Notes: generated by a model not told the origin, from the sequence alone. Shown: positions 1-8,734, counted from the first letter of the stretch. The stretch: 64,000 nucleotides of DNA from Escherichia coli DSM 30083 = JCM 1649 = ATCC 11775 (GCF_003697165.2 NZ_CP033092.2:3720001-3784000); one strand, 5' to 3'. Made by a program: numbers and translations.

Positions 1-68
1 ATATACGGGCCTAGTGCGGTAAATTTTTTGACTAATCTGCTCTTCGGGTGTCCACTCGGTAACGTCAT
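1..68 (-). CDS. crl: Crl, sigma-S assembly factor (partial, N-terminal 22 residues)
   Basis: The reverse strand reads ATG at 66-68, then residues beginning MTLPSGHPKSRL, which match the N-terminus of E. coli Crl. The reading runs off the window edge, so only the first 22 codons are visible. A GGAG Shine-Dalgarno lies 7 bases upstream of the ATG. Crl binds RpoS and promotes its association with core RNA polymerase (established knowledge). Its position next to frsA on the same strand matches the E. coli map. Confidence 0.9.
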   Translation of the reverse strand, partial: MTLPSGHPKSRLVKKFTALGPY

Positions 69-125
69 TGCAATCTCCTGTTGTGATGCAACTGTTTTAC
101 CAAATTGGTAAAATTTAGCAAATTT

Positions 126-1370
126 TTAACACAAACGTTTTTCGATCCAGTCTGTGATTTCCTGAAGGCCTTTGTCAAAATTCCGATACACCGGGTTAAA
201 TGGGATCTCTAATAATTTACCGTCAGCAGATGACGACGTGATTAAGCGTGAGTCCTCTTCCGGGCTGAACGGATCGTTCTTCCAGTAGCCTGATAACATT
301 GGCGTTGGGCAGCGACGTCCCAGCAATCCTTGCACTTTTAATGAATAGCGATTCAACTCCACGCGCAACGCTTCATCGGAAGCATCATGCATCCCTAAAC
401 GACTGGCCAGAACGTCAAGATACATTTCCGGCACCTGTTGCTGGCACTTAAAATCACTCAACAGGGTATGAACTACCGGACCAAGACAAGCAACCGCTTT
501 CAGACGTGGCGATTCAAGGTATGCCAGACGCACGGCAACGTTAGCGCCGAAACGGAAACCAAAGGCCGCGACGCGAGTGTGATCCACCCACGGTACGTTA
601 GGCAGCGCCTTTAAAACGTGCTGATGCAACAGGCTGGAGTCCTGGGTGAGCTTCCATTTTGAAGAAAAGCCCACCGACGGCATATCAATAGTCAGCATAG
701 CAATGCCGCGCGGCGCAAAATAACGTTCATACAGGCTGTAATAGTCCGTCTGCATCGCATCCAGACCACCACACATTAATACTGTCGGGAACGGGCCATC
801 GCCTTTCGGCATATGCAAAAAGCCGGTGATGGGCGCACCGCCGGGTACGGTAAACTCCATCTGCCGCATCGTGCCCGGCAGACGCTGAGCGGCCTCTTCA
901 TAGGCGCGGTTTGACAAAGCCTGCGCTTGCTCGGCCAGGTCATCTCCTTTCAGATGAGGATAGGCAGCAATGTTGTACAACGTAGCCGCATGCAGCCAGT
1001 GTCGACCGCTGAGTTGCGGATCTTCTTCCGCACAGGCTTTTTGTTGCCACACCATCGCCTGGGTAGCCCACTCATAAATCCAGTTGCCGCCGCGGTAGCC
1101 AATCACCGTATCGTATAAATCATCGTCGGTACGTTCGGCATCGCTCATCACAATACGCGCCTGGACATCGAGGATTTCACGGGGGTCAATGCCGCGCCAG
1201 ATCCACATCAGACGGTTAATCATGCGATACCAGTGAGGGATGGTTTTACCATCAAGGGCCGACTGCACAGGCGGTTGTGCGCCGTGACTAAAGCGGCGGA
1301 CTAGCGTCGAGGTTTCAGGATGTTTAAAGCGGGGTTTGAACAGGGTTTCGCTCAGGTTTGCCTGTGTCAT
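126..1370 (-). CDS. frsA: FrsA, fermentation/respiration switch protein
   Basis: A 414-residue alpha/beta-hydrolase-like protein of the full family length, recognised as FrsA (YafA). FrsA binds unphosphorylated EIIA-Glc of the sugar phosphotransferase system and affects the balance of fermentation and respiration; an esterase activity has been reported. The segment around residues 266-275 (AAFGFRFGAN) sits where the nucleophile elbow would be, but the usual Ser of G-x-S-x-G is replaced by Arg. A classical serine hydrolase mechanism is therefore doubtful from sequence. The gene lies between crl and gpt on the same strand with independent spacing. Confidence 0.95.
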   Translation of the reverse strand: MTQANLSETLFKPRFKHPETSTLVRRFSHGAQPPVQSALDGKTIPHWYRMINRLMWIWRGIDPREILDVQARIVMSDAERTDDDLYDTVIGYRGGNWIYEWATQAMVWQQKACAEEDPQLSGRHWLHAATLYNIAAYPHLKGDDLAEQAQALSNRAYEEAAQRLPGTMRQMEFTVPGGAPITGFLHMPKGDGPFPTVLMCGGLDAMQTDYYSLYERYFAPRGIAMLTIDMPSVGFSSKWKLTQDSSLLHQHVLKALPNVPWVDHTRVAAFGFRFGANVAVRLAYLESPRLKAVACLGPVVHTLLSDFKCQQQVPEMYLDVLASRLGMHDASDEALRVELNRYSLKVQGLLGRRCPTPMLSGYWKNDPFSPEEDSRLITSSSADGKLLEIPFNPVYRNFDKGLQEITDWIEKRLC

Positions 1371-1461
1371 GGATGCAGCCTCCAGAATACTTACTGGAAA
1401 CTATTGTAACCTGCCTGAAGTTAAAAAGAACAACGCCCGGCAGTGCCAGGCGTTGAAAAGA

Positions 1462-1920
1462 TTAGCGACCGGAGATTGGCGGGACGAATACGACGCCCAT
1501 ATCCCACGGCTGTTCGATCCAGGTATTTTGCGGAATATCAACAACATAATCATCAACCAGCGGACGACCGGCCGGTTTTGCGAAGATGGTGATAAAGTGC
1601 GCTTTTGGATACATTTCACGAATCGCAACCGCAGTACCACCGGTATCTACCAGGTCATCAATAACGATGAAGCCTTCGCCATCGCCTTCTGCGCGTTTCA
1701 GCACTTTAAGCTCGCGCTGGTTGTCGTGATCGTAGCTGGAAATACAAACGGTATCGACATGACGAATACCCAGTTCACGCGCCAGTAACGCACCCGGTAC
1801 CAGACCGCCACGGCTTACGGCAATAATGCCTTTCCATTGTTCAGAAGGCATCAGTCGGCTTGCGAGTTTACGTGCATGGATCTGCAACATGTCCCAGGTG
1901 ACGATGTATTTTTCGCTCAT
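1462..1920 (-). CDS. gpt: Xanthine-guanine phosphoribosyltransferase
   Basis: A 152-residue purine-salvage enzyme that transfers phosphoribosyl from PRPP to guanine, xanthine and, less well, hypoxanthine. The type I PRTase PRPP-binding loop is visible as DDLVDTGGTA at residues 88-97. The N-terminus MSEKYIVTWDM and the length are those of E. coli Gpt. It is a soluble, membrane-associated tetramer in the family. It is transcribed divergently from pepD, with about 260 bases between the two starts. Confidence 0.97.
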   Translation of the reverse strand: MSEKYIVTWDMLQIHARKLASRLMPSEQWKGIIAVSRGGLVPGALLARELGIRHVDTVCISSYDHDNQRELKVLKRAEGDGEGFIVIDDLVDTGGTAVAIREMYPKAHFITIFAKPAGRPLVDDYVVDIPQNTWIEQPWDMGVVFVPPISGR

Positions 1921-2180
1921 GTGAAGTGTCCCAGCCTGTTTATCTACGGCTTAAAAAGTGTTCGAGGGGAAAATAGGTTGCGCGAGATTATAGAGATCTG
2001 GCGCACTAAAAACCAGTATTTCACATGAGTCCGCGTCTTTTTACGCACTGCCTCTCCCTGACGCGGGATAAAGTGGTATTCTCAAACATATCTCGCAAGC
2101 CTGTCTTGTGTTGACAACATTTTCTGCTAACCCTGTGACCTGCAATACTGTTTTGCGGGTGATCGACAAGGAGACTTAAC

Positions 2181-3638
2181 GTGTCTGAACTGTCTCAATT
2201 ATCTCCACAGCCGCTGTGGGATATTTTTGCCAAAATCTGTTCTATTCCTCACCCGTCCTATCATGAAGAGCAACTCGCTGAATACATTGTTGGTTGGGCA
2301 AAAGAGAAAGGTTTCCATGTCGAACGCGATCAGGTAGGTAATATCCTGATTCGTAAACCTGCTACCGCAGGTATGGAAAATCGTAAACCGGTCGTCTTGC
2401 AGGCCCACCTCGATATGGTGCCGCAAAAAAATAACGACACCGTGCATGACTTCACTAAAGATCCTATCCAGCCTTATATTGATGGCGAATGGGTTAAAGC
2501 ACGCGGCACCACGCTGGGTGCGGATAACGGCATTGGTATGGCCTCTGCACTGGCGGTTCTGGCTGACGAAAACGTGGTTCACGGCCCGCTGGAAGTGCTG
2601 CTGACCATGACCGAAGAAGCCGGTATGGACGGTGCTTTTGGCTTACAGAGCAACTGGTTGCAGGCTGATATTCTGATTAACACCGACTCCGAAGAAGAAG
2701 GTGAAATCTACATGGGTTGTGCGGGAGGTATCGACTTCACCTCCAACCTGCATTTAGATCGTGAAGCGGTTCCAGCTGGTTTTGAAACCTTCAAGTTAAC
2801 CTTAAAAGGTCTGAAAGGCGGTCACTCCGGCGGTGAAATCCACGTTGGCCTGGGTAATGCCAACAAACTGTTGGTGCGCTTCCTGGCGGGTCATGCAGAA
2901 GAACTGGACCTGCGTCTTATTGATTTCAACGGCGGCACACTGCGTAACGCCATCCCGCGTGAAGCCTTTGCGACCATTGCTGTCGCAGCTGATAAAGTCG
3001 ACGCCCTGAAATCTCTGGTGGATACCTATCAGGAGATCCTGAAAAACGAACTGGCAGAGAAAGAGAAAAATCTGGCATTGCTGCTGGACTCTGTTGCGAA
3101 CGATAAAGCTGCCCTGATTGCGAAATCTCGCGATACCTTTATTCGTCTGCTGAACGCCACCCCGAACGGTGTGATCCGCAACTCCGACGTGGCAAAAGGT
3201 GTGGTCGAAACCTCCCTGAACGTCGGTGTGGTGACCATGACCGACAATAACGTAGAAATTCACTGCCTGATCCGTTCTCTGATCGACAGCGGTAAAGACT
3301 ACGTAGTGAGCATGCTGGATTCGCTGGGTAAACTGGCAGGTGCGAAAACCGAAGCAAAAGGCGCATATCCTGGCTGGCAGCCGGACGCTAACTCTCCGGT
3401 AATGCATCTGGTACGTGAAACCTATCAGCGTCTGTTCAACAAAACGCCGAACATCCAGATTATCCACGCGGGCCTCGAATGTGGCCTGTTCAAAAAACCG
3501 TATCCGGAAATGGACATGGTGTCTATCGGGCCAACCATCACCGGTCCACACTCCCCGGATGAGCAAGTTCATATCGAAAGCGTTGGCCATTACTGGACAC
3601 TGCTGACTGAACTGCTGAAAGAAATTCCGGCGAAGTAA
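2181..3638 (+). CDS. pepD: Aminoacyl-histidine dipeptidase (peptidase D, carnosinase)
   Basis: A 485-residue M20-family zinc dipeptidase that cleaves Xaa-His and other unblocked dipeptides in the cytoplasm. Metal-ligand motifs are visible: H76 in QAHLDMV, D115 in GADNGIG, and the E145-E146 pair in TEEAGMDGA. The start is a GTG preceded by AAGGAG at a normal distance, as in E. coli. An inverted repeat immediately downstream separates it from the convergent prfH. Confidence 0.97.
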   Translation: MSELSQLSPQPLWDIFAKICSIPHPSYHEEQLAEYIVGWAKEKGFHVERDQVGNILIRKPATAGMENRKPVVLQAHLDMVPQKNNDTVHDFTKDPIQPYIDGEWVKARGTTLGADNGIGMASALAVLADENVVHGPLEVLLTMTEEAGMDGAFGLQSNWLQADILINTDSEEEGEIYMGCAGGIDFTSNLHLDREAVPAGFETFKLTLKGLKGGHSGGEIHVGLGNANKLLVRFLAGHAEELDLRLIDFNGGTLRNAIPREAFATIAVAADKVDALKSLVDTYQEILKNELAEKEKNLALLLDSVANDKAALIAKSRDTFIRLLNATPNGVIRNSDVAKGVVETSLNVGVVTMTDNNVEIHCLIRSLIDSGKDYVVSMLDSLGKLAGAKTEAKGAYPGWQPDANSPVMHLVRETYQRLFNKTPNIQIIHAGLECGLFKKPYPEMDMVSIGPTITGPHSPDEQVHIESVGHYWTLLTELLKEIPAK

Positions 3639-3650
3639 TTATTTGATTTG

Positions 3651-3682
3651 CTGCCGGATGGCGTTTAATCGCCTTCCGGCAG
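3651..3682. repeat. REP-like inverted repeat between pepD and prfH
   Basis: CTGCCGGATGGCG and CGCCTTCCGGCAG pair as an imperfect stem around a TTTAAT loop. The core GCCGGATGGCG resembles a single REP unit. It lies 12 bases after the pepD stop and just before the convergent prfH stop, so it probably stabilises or terminates both 3' ends. There is no strong T-tract, so an intrinsic terminator role is uncertain. Confidence 0.7.
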
Positions 3683-3694
3683 TATCATCCTTCA

Positions 3695-4309
3695 TTACCC
3701 TTCGATAAAAGCCATCCCTGTAAACGTTCGTCGCGGGTTGCCACGTTCAATCTGGTGATGGAACATTCGCCGCTGCGATTTCAGCGCCGCGCTATTTTCC
3801 TGTTGCTGTTGTTCCAGCTTCCAGGCAATCAGTAATCGCGCCAGCCGTTTGTTAGCATGCTGACTGCGCTCTGACTGAACCTTCACGCTAATACCGGATG
3901 CCAGATGCGTGGCGCGTACCGCCGAGTCGGTTTTATTGACATGTTGACCGCCCGGCCCCGACGAACGCAGCGTCTCATAACGGATTGCATCCGATTGTTC
4001 CTGCTCATCAGCGGTAAAACGCCCAATGCCCAGAAACCAGTTTTTGCGCCCATGATGAGGCCGATACGGACTCGGACAAATCCACTGGATAGTGCCGCAC
4101 CAGCTTTCGCTTAGAGCCCATGCGTTATCGCCATCCAGAGAAATCAGCGCCGAACGCAGTGTGTCAGAGTAGCGACCCGTTTCTGTTTCCAGCACCGTTA
4201 CCGCGACGTCCTGTCGGGTAGCTTCTTTAATCAGCCTGTCCAGTGCTTTTTTCACTGCGAGACAACATTCTTCCGGCCCCTGAGCAGAGGAGAGTTGTAG
4301 CAAGATCAT
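3695..4309 (-). CDS. prfH: PrfH, release-factor homolog for damaged ribosomes (intact)
   Basis: A 204-residue release-factor-like protein with the catalytic GGQ motif at residues 120-122, in the context GPGGQHVNKTDSAVR. It lacks the codon-recognition domain of RF1/RF2. The start MILLQLSSAQ is chosen because it gives the normal PrfH length and its ATG overlaps the stop of the upstream rtcB-like gene (ATGA at 4306-4309); an in-frame upstream ATG would lie well inside that gene. PrfH with its partner RtcB2 has been shown to rescue ribosomes whose 16S rRNA is cut in the decoding centre: PrfH hydrolyses the peptidyl-tRNA and the ligase reseals the RNA. K-12 carries only truncated remnants of both; here both look intact. 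Confidence 0.93.
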   Translation of the reverse strand: MILLQLSSAQGPEECCLAVKKALDRLIKEATRQDVAVTVLETETGRYSDTLRSALISLDGDNAWALSESWCGTIQWICPSPYRPHHGRKNWFLGIGRFTADEQEQSDAIRYETLRSSGPGGQHVNKTDSAVRATHLASGISVKVQSERSQHANKRLARLLIAWKLEQQQQENSAALKSQRRMFHHQIERGNPRRTFTGMAFIEG

Positions 4310-5445
4310 CCTTTTTTCCCTCCACTGTTTTTGAGCGTCAGCACCGGGCGCAGTCGCGCGACAGGAATAATTAACCCAGCCAGCACCAGACATTGCACCA
4401 CGCTTTCAGCCGATTTATAGGCTTGTGGCGCTTCTTCAAAGATGAGTTGTTTATCGCGACAAATTACCCGACTGCCAAGTTCAGTCCGCGAGAGTTGCGT
4501 CGCCGTGTATTTCGCTGCCAGACGCCCTTTACACTCGGTGCGCCCCCATTTACGCCCCGCCCCATGCGCCAGCGAGTGGAGCGTTTTTTCGTTCGCAACA
4601 GGTTTAACCAGCCAGGAGTAATCGCCGCGTGAACCGGGAATAATCACCAGACCGTTGTCATCCGGCGTGGCGCCTTTACGATGCAACCAGCCCTGTTGAT
4701 CGCCGATTTGGCACGCGCTAACAAAGTTATGCGCCACATCCAGAACCGGACTTCCGGTGGCCTTAACTTGTTGCATTATGCGCAAAGCGATCAGCTGGCG
4801 ATTAATACGCGCAAACGCCAGCGCATCGTCATGTTCCGCAATATACCGTAGCGCGTCGTCACTGCCTTCAGGCAAACCATGATGCGAAAACGAGGCAATA
4901 TGCCGCTGTAAAATAGACTGCCCCAATCCCCTCGAGCCGCTATGAACCAGCAGTTGCAGATGCTGCGCATCCAGACCAGCCAGTGCAAACAGTTCCGCGT
5001 CGATAATTTGATCAATCTGTTGCAGTTCTGCGAAGTGGTTACCGCCACCGATGGAGCCAAGCGAGTTGCGCCACGGATGCTGTGCAAATGCTGACGGCAG
5101 GTTTTCCTCCAGCCAGCTTTCTTCAGCAACGTCATCCAGATCTGATAATCGCTTTTCAAACTTATCGGCGTTGTATTTGCGAGCGAGAATATCTGTTTGC
5201 CATAGCGCCATGCCGCAGCCGATATCATTGCCGACCAGTGCCGGGTAAAAACGACCAACAGAGAAGAACGCTGCGCCAATCGGGTAGCCGCGTCCGGGAT
5301 GTAAATCTGGCATCCCCACAACGCGCTGCATGTTGGGTAAATTTGCCGTGGTGTGTAATTGTTGGATCGCTGAACTTTCGATCCACAGGTCATCAGATGC
5401 GATGGTAAATACCGCATCGGATAAGGGACGAATATATTTGCCCAT
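4306..5445 (-). CDS. rtcB2: RtcB-family RNA ligase (RtcB2, partner of PrfH)
   Basis: A 379-residue RtcB-type ligase that joins 2',3'-cyclic-phosphate/3'-phosphate and 5'-OH RNA ends using Mn2+ and GTP. Visible family motifs, in order, are DIGCG at 74-78, GGGNHFAE at 133-140 and HSGSRGLG at 168-175, all metal or active-site segments. I chose the ATG of MGKYIRPLSD at 5443-5445; a second ATG lies four codons upstream at 5455-5457. Neither has a strong Shine-Dalgarno. The stop overlaps the prfH start, so the two are translationally coupled. A candidate promoter and a 15-codon leader ORF precede it (separate entries). Confidence 0.93.
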   Translation of the reverse strand: MGKYIRPLSDAVFTIASDDLWIESSAIQQLHTTANLPNMQRVVGMPDLHPGRGYPIGAAFFSVGRFYPALVGNDIGCGMALWQTDILARKYNADKFEKRLSDLDDVAEESWLEENLPSAFAQHPWRNSLGSIGGGNHFAELQQIDQIIDAELFALAGLDAQHLQLLVHSGSRGLGQSILQRHIASFSHHGLPEGSDDALRYIAEHDDALAFARINRQLIALRIMQQVKATGSPVLDVAHNFVSACQIGDQQGWLHRKGATPDDNGLVIIPGSRGDYSWLVKPVANEKTLHSLAHGAGRKWGRTECKGRLAAKYTATQLSRTELGSRVICRDKQLIFEEAPQAYKSAESVVQCLVLAGLIIPVARLRPVLTLKNSGGKKG

Positions 5446-5509
5446 GTACCATTCCATTTATGAATAAAAATCAGGAAATGGCAGACGAATCCAGGGCAAG
5501 AAAAAAGAA

Positions 5510-5557
5510 TTAATCCTGGAAAGGTCTGCAAAGAGTCATTGATAAAGGATTTGTCAT
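5510..5557 (-). CDS. Possible 15-residue leader peptide ahead of rtcB2-prfH
   Basis: The reverse strand reads MTNPLSMTLCRPFQD followed by TAA. It is preceded by a near-perfect Shine-Dalgarno, AAGGAGGT, six bases before the ATG. The strength of this site contrasts with the weak site of rtcB2, which begins 64 bases after the leader stop. Together with a candidate promoter 40 bases upstream, this suggests the peptide is really translated. A role in coupling or attenuation of rtcB2-prfH is inference only. I do not know this peptide from any family. Confidence 0.45.
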   Translation of the reverse strand: MTNPLSMTLCRPFQD

Positions 5558-5598
5558 GATTTACCTCCTTGCAGTTTGTGGAATAAGAAAACGCGCAC

Positions 5599-5627
5599 AT
5601 ACTAGACGGGCGTTATTTTCATTGCAA
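5599..5627 (-). promoter_or_regulatory. Candidate sigma-70 promoter of the leader-rtcB2-prfH operon
   Basis: On the minus strand a -35-like TTGCAA (5622-5627) and a -10-like TAGTAT (5599-5604) are separated by exactly 17 bases. Transcription would start near 5592, about 35 bases before the leader ATG and just downstream of the yafP stop. This gives rtcB2-prfH a promoter separate from the SOS-controlled dinB-yafNOP operon. It was identified by eye only. Confidence 0.5.
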
Positions 5628-5634
5628 GCTGGAT

Positions 5635-6087
5635 TTAATGTTGCGGTTTATATCGCATATAAAAATTAGTAAACCACGTTCCCCGGCATTCAACGCGCTG
5701 CTGCTTAACTGTCTGAAAACCATAACGTTCAAAAAAGGGTTTTGCGGTTATGCTGGCGTCCACCGTAAGTTCGGATTCAGACTTAATCAATGGTTTTAAC
5801 AAAGCGCTGGCAACCCCGCGTCGGGTGTATTCCGGTTCAACAAATAACATATCGATATAATGTCCAATGCAGGTAATAAAACCAACCGGTTGTGCATTAA
5901 TAACTGCAACCCGCACTTGTGATTTCGCGAGTTTCTCCTTCCAGCGAGATTCGTCAATCTGCGCCCAGGCGGCAATTTGCTGTGGAGAATAGTGCTGACT
6001 CGCCGTCATCGTAACAGCTCGAAGGAAAATAGCGCATAGTTGCTGAAAATCACCAGGCTGATAGTTTCTTATTTGTATGTTATTCAT
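5635..6087 (-). CDS. yafP: GNAT-family acetyltransferase YafP
   Basis: A 150-residue GNAT N-acetyltransferase-like protein. The acetyl-CoA-binding signature is visible as EYTRRGVASALL near residues 88-99, between the central strands of the fold. Its substrate is not known to me with certainty; it has been linked to resistance to some genotoxic compounds. It is the last gene of the dinB-yafN-yafO-yafP operon, nine bases downstream of yafO, so it is expected to be induced by DNA damage. Confidence 0.93.
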   Translation of the reverse strand: MNNIQIRNYQPGDFQQLCAIFLRAVTMTASQHYSPQQIAAWAQIDESRWKEKLAKSQVRVAVINAQPVGFITCIGHYIDMLFVEPEYTRRGVASALLKPLIKSESELTVDASITAKPFFERYGFQTVKQQRVECRGTWFTNFYMRYKPQH

Positions 6088-6096
6088 AATATAAAT

Positions 6097-6495
6097 TCAA
6101 AAACGCATGCGAAACGCTTCTGCCATTTTCCCAATTTTATGCATTTGGTTGTTATCTCGAGCCAGTTTATGAGGTTCAGGTTTCAGAATGGCAATGAGCA
6201 ACCATGCTTGCTCATCAAACGCGCCCTGACAATATACCAAATGCGCTGCGTCATTCGTTCTGCTGAATTGGCGCAACTGTGGCGGAAATGGATTATTCAC
6301 ATTTGCCAGATGAATATGAGCAACTCGCTCAAATTTGATTAATGGCCAGGTAAACGAGTCGTCGTAGAGTGCATCACGACCAAATATATCTGGCAAAACA
6401 CCGTCACGCTTATAGGAAATAAAATCCGCCGTTAACGCTTCAAGTTCCTCTGCTGTAAGTTGCAGGCGAATAAGTTTTGTTTTGAATACCCGCAT
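6097..6495 (-). CDS. yafO: Ribosome-dependent mRNA interferase toxin YafO
   Basis: A 132-residue type II toxin that cleaves mRNA in association with the ribosome (established for YafO). Its sequence and length match E. coli YafO. It begins two bases after the yafN stop, the usual arrangement of antitoxin first and toxin second. Expression follows the LexA-controlled dinB promoter and probably autoregulation by YafN-YafO. Confidence 0.94.
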   Translation of the reverse strand: MRVFKTKLIRLQLTAEELEALTADFISYKRDGVLPDIFGRDALYDDSFTWPLIKFERVAHIHLANVNNPFPPQLRQFSRTNDAAHLVYCQGAFDEQAWLLIAILKPEPHKLARDNNQMHKIGKMAEAFRMRF

Positions 6496-6497
6496 CC

Positions 6498-6791
6498 TTA
6501 TTCCTTAAAGTCATTGAAATCATCATCCGTCATATCATTAAGATATTGTTCAGCGCGGCGTGTAATTTCCTCTAATCTTGCAGCACTCGGACGGAAGCGC
6601 GCCTTTATGGGCTTTTTCTCCTCTTGTTCTGCAAGCATGTCCATTAATGCTTCAAATGCGCTGGCACTTAAGAGATATCCTGCGGGGCGATTATTAGAAA
6701 GAACCGCAACAGGTTGATCAATAAAGTATTTAGCTGGGTTTTTACGTAACTCAGTGATATTGACCGATTTTTCAGCGAGAATTCGATGCAT
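6498..6791 (-). CDS. yafN: Antitoxin YafN (YefM/Phd family)
   Basis: A 97-residue antitoxin with the Phd/YefM N-terminal DNA-binding fold; the stretch NITELRKNPAKYF is the family signature. The acidic C-terminus (NDMTDDDFNDFKE) would bind and mask YafO. It lies 51 bases downstream of dinB on the same strand. An AT-rich sequence just upstream could hold a secondary autoregulated promoter; I do not call one. Confidence 0.94.
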   Translation of the reverse strand: MHRILAEKSVNITELRKNPAKYFIDQPVAVLSNNRPAGYLLSASAFEALMDMLAEQEEKKPIKARFRPSAARLEEITRRAEQYLNDMTDDDFNDFKE

Positions 6792-6842
6792 ACAGTGATC
6801 TCCTCATAATAATGCACACCAGAATATACAAAATAGTATACA

Positions 6843-7898
6843 TCATAATCCCAGCACCAGTTGTCTTTCCATTTGCGGGTCAAGCAACGTCACATGCAGC
6901 CCCACCAGTCGCACACCGCGCCCGCCGCGGCGTTCATCCCAGGTTTTACGCGCGGTGGCGATTAGATCAGATTTATTCAGCCGCGGCCAGACGTGTTCCT
7001 GGGTGGTTTGCTGAAAATCGTCGAACTTTAATTTCACCCCCTGGCGGGCAATCAGCAAATCAGGTTTTACCTTTGCCAAACGACGCTCCAGTTCAGGGTA
7101 AAGCCGCTCGATGATCGCTTCACATTCAGACCAGTGATGAATATCTTCCGCCATCGTACGTTCTACACCGACGGATTTTCGCAACCTTTCGCTGTTAACG
7201 TCGCGCTCGTCAATGCCCTGACTACGCTCCCACAAAATGCGGCCAAATTTGCCAAAACGTTTGAGCAGAGTCACCAGATCACACTTTTGCACATCACCGC
7301 AGGTTCGTAGCCCCATCGCTTCCAGTTTAGCCGCTGAGACTTTGCCGACGCCGGGAATTTTTGCCAGCGGTAAGGTTTGCAGAAATGCCGGAACCTCAGC
7401 CGGAGTAATCACAAACTGACCGTTGGGTTTATTCATGTCGGAGGCGATTTTGGCGAGAAACTTGACCGGCGCAACGCCCGCAGACGCCGTCAGTTGCAGC
7501 TCGTTGAAGATCGTCTGGCGGATTTCCTGGGCGATGAGGGTCGCAGAACCGTGGCAATGGACGCTATCGGTGACATCGAGATAGGCTTCATCCAGTGATA
7601 ACGGTTCAATGCGCGAGGTATAGCGCGAGAAAATTTCGCGGATATGATTTGAGGCTTCTTTGTAGGCGTCAAAGCGCCCTGGAAGCAAGGTGAGATGCGG
7701 GCATAATTTGAGCGCCATCCCTGTCGGCATAGCGCTACGTACGCCAAATTTACGCGCGGGATAATTGGCGGTGCTGATTACCCCCCGTCGTTCGCGGCTG
7801 CCGCCAATAGCAATAGGGATATCGCGCAGGGCGGGATTGTCGCGCATCTCCACCGCTGCGAAAAAGCAGTCCATATCCACATGAATGATTTTACGCAT
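6843..7898 (-). CDS. dinB: DNA polymerase IV
   Basis: A 351-residue Y-family translesion polymerase. Catalytic carboxylates are visible at D8 (HVDMDCFFAAVE) and D103-E104 (SLDEAYLDV). The C-terminal peptide QLVLGL is the beta-clamp-binding motif. All expected residues are intact and the length is normal. A LexA box overlaps the promoter upstream, so the gene is SOS-induced. It heads the operon with yafN, yafO and yafP. Confidence 0.98.
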   Translation of the reverse strand: MRKIIHVDMDCFFAAVEMRDNPALRDIPIAIGGSRERRGVISTANYPARKFGVRSAMPTGMALKLCPHLTLLPGRFDAYKEASNHIREIFSRYTSRIEPLSLDEAYLDVTDSVHCHGSATLIAQEIRQTIFNELQLTASAGVAPVKFLAKIASDMNKPNGQFVITPAEVPAFLQTLPLAKIPGVGKVSAAKLEAMGLRTCGDVQKCDLVTLLKRFGKFGRILWERSQGIDERDVNSERLRKSVGVERTMAEDIHHWSECEAIIERLYPELERRLAKVKPDLLIARQGVKLKFDDFQQTTQEHVWPRLNKSDLIATARKTWDERRGGRGVRLVGLHVTLLDPQMERQLVLGL

Positions 7899-7914
7899 TG
7901 CTCACCTCTCAACA

Positions 7915-7930
7915 CTGGTAAAGTATACAG
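7915..7930. promoter_or_regulatory. LexA box of the dinB promoter
   Basis: The 16-base sequence CTGGTAAAGTATACAG fits the LexA consensus CTG-N10-CAG. It ends 17 bases before the dinB start codon. On the minus strand it contains a -10-like TATACT (7922-7927), so bound LexA would block RNA polymerase directly. It matches the known E. coli dinB operator. Confidence 0.92.
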
Positions 7931-7968
7931 TGATTTCAGGGTTTGAGAAATGCGTAAAGATTCAGCAT

Positions 7969-8733
7969 TTAACGCGCTCGCTGCGAAAGCACCTGCTGCT
8001 TATCCAGCTTTTGCACCAGCGGCTGCACCACTTTATCCCCATGCTGACCAAAGTATTGATACAGCGTATCGGACGCACTTTTGGTCAGCACCATAATCTC
8101 AATGCGCCGGTTGCCCGCGCTTTGCGGATTTTTGGCATCCAGCAGCATCTGGTCCGCCATTGCGCTTACCTGCATCACTTTATTTTCCGGCATTCCGGCC
8201 TCTTCCAGCACCCGACGAGCCGAAAGCGCGCGATCGCCCGAAAGGTTCCAGTTGTTGTAGATATTGTTTTTGTAGGCCATCGCATCGGTATGCCCGGTAA
8301 TAATAATTTTGTTATCGAGCGAGTCTAACACTGGCGCAAGCTCCACCAGCAAAGTTTTAAAGAACGGCATAATCTTCGCGCTGCCGCGTTCAAACATATT
8401 GCGGTTCTGGTCGTCTTTAATCAGCACGCGTAATCCCTGGGGAACAATCTCCATCTCCAGATTCGCTTCCATATGCGCATCACGGGCGATGGTATTGATA
8501 CTGGTCGCCAGCTCGCCAAGCTCGGTGGCGGATTTCTTCTTCAACAGCGCCGTTTTCTCGTTGACGTCGCGCGCTTTTTTCTCCGTCTCTTCCGGCACCG
8601 CCACGGTGGCAGGTTTTGGCAGATGAGACGGGCTGATTTTATTTAACGGCGACAACCCACCACCGTTAAAAATCGACTGCCCGTGCAGCGCGGCGATAAT
8701 GCTTTCACGCTCGGATTTACTGACGCTGTTGAC
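7969..8733 (-). pseudogene. lafU: LafU remnant (Flag-2 lateral-flagellar MotB-like stator), 5' truncated
   Basis: The reverse strand encodes the C-terminal part of a MotB/OmpA-like stator protein. The OmpA peptidoglycan-binding segment is clear (IITGHTDAM and NWNLSGDRALSARRVLEEAG). The N-terminal membrane anchor that a MotB homolog needs is missing. Upstream of about 8733 the open frame continues only as antisense of lfhA and is not LafU-like. This is the known Flag-2 deletion scar, in which lafU and lfhA, originally at opposite ends of the cluster, have been joined. Confidence 0.88.
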
Positions 8734-8734
8734 A

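Noticed and set aside
2802..3590. 262-residue open frame on the minus strand inside pepD
   Set aside because: It mirrors the strongly biased codon use of pepD and is not a gene.
4791..5600. 269-residue open frame overlapping rtcB2 in another frame
   Set aside because: It is out of frame with conserved RtcB motifs; only the 15-codon leader ORF in that area has a strong ribosome-binding site.
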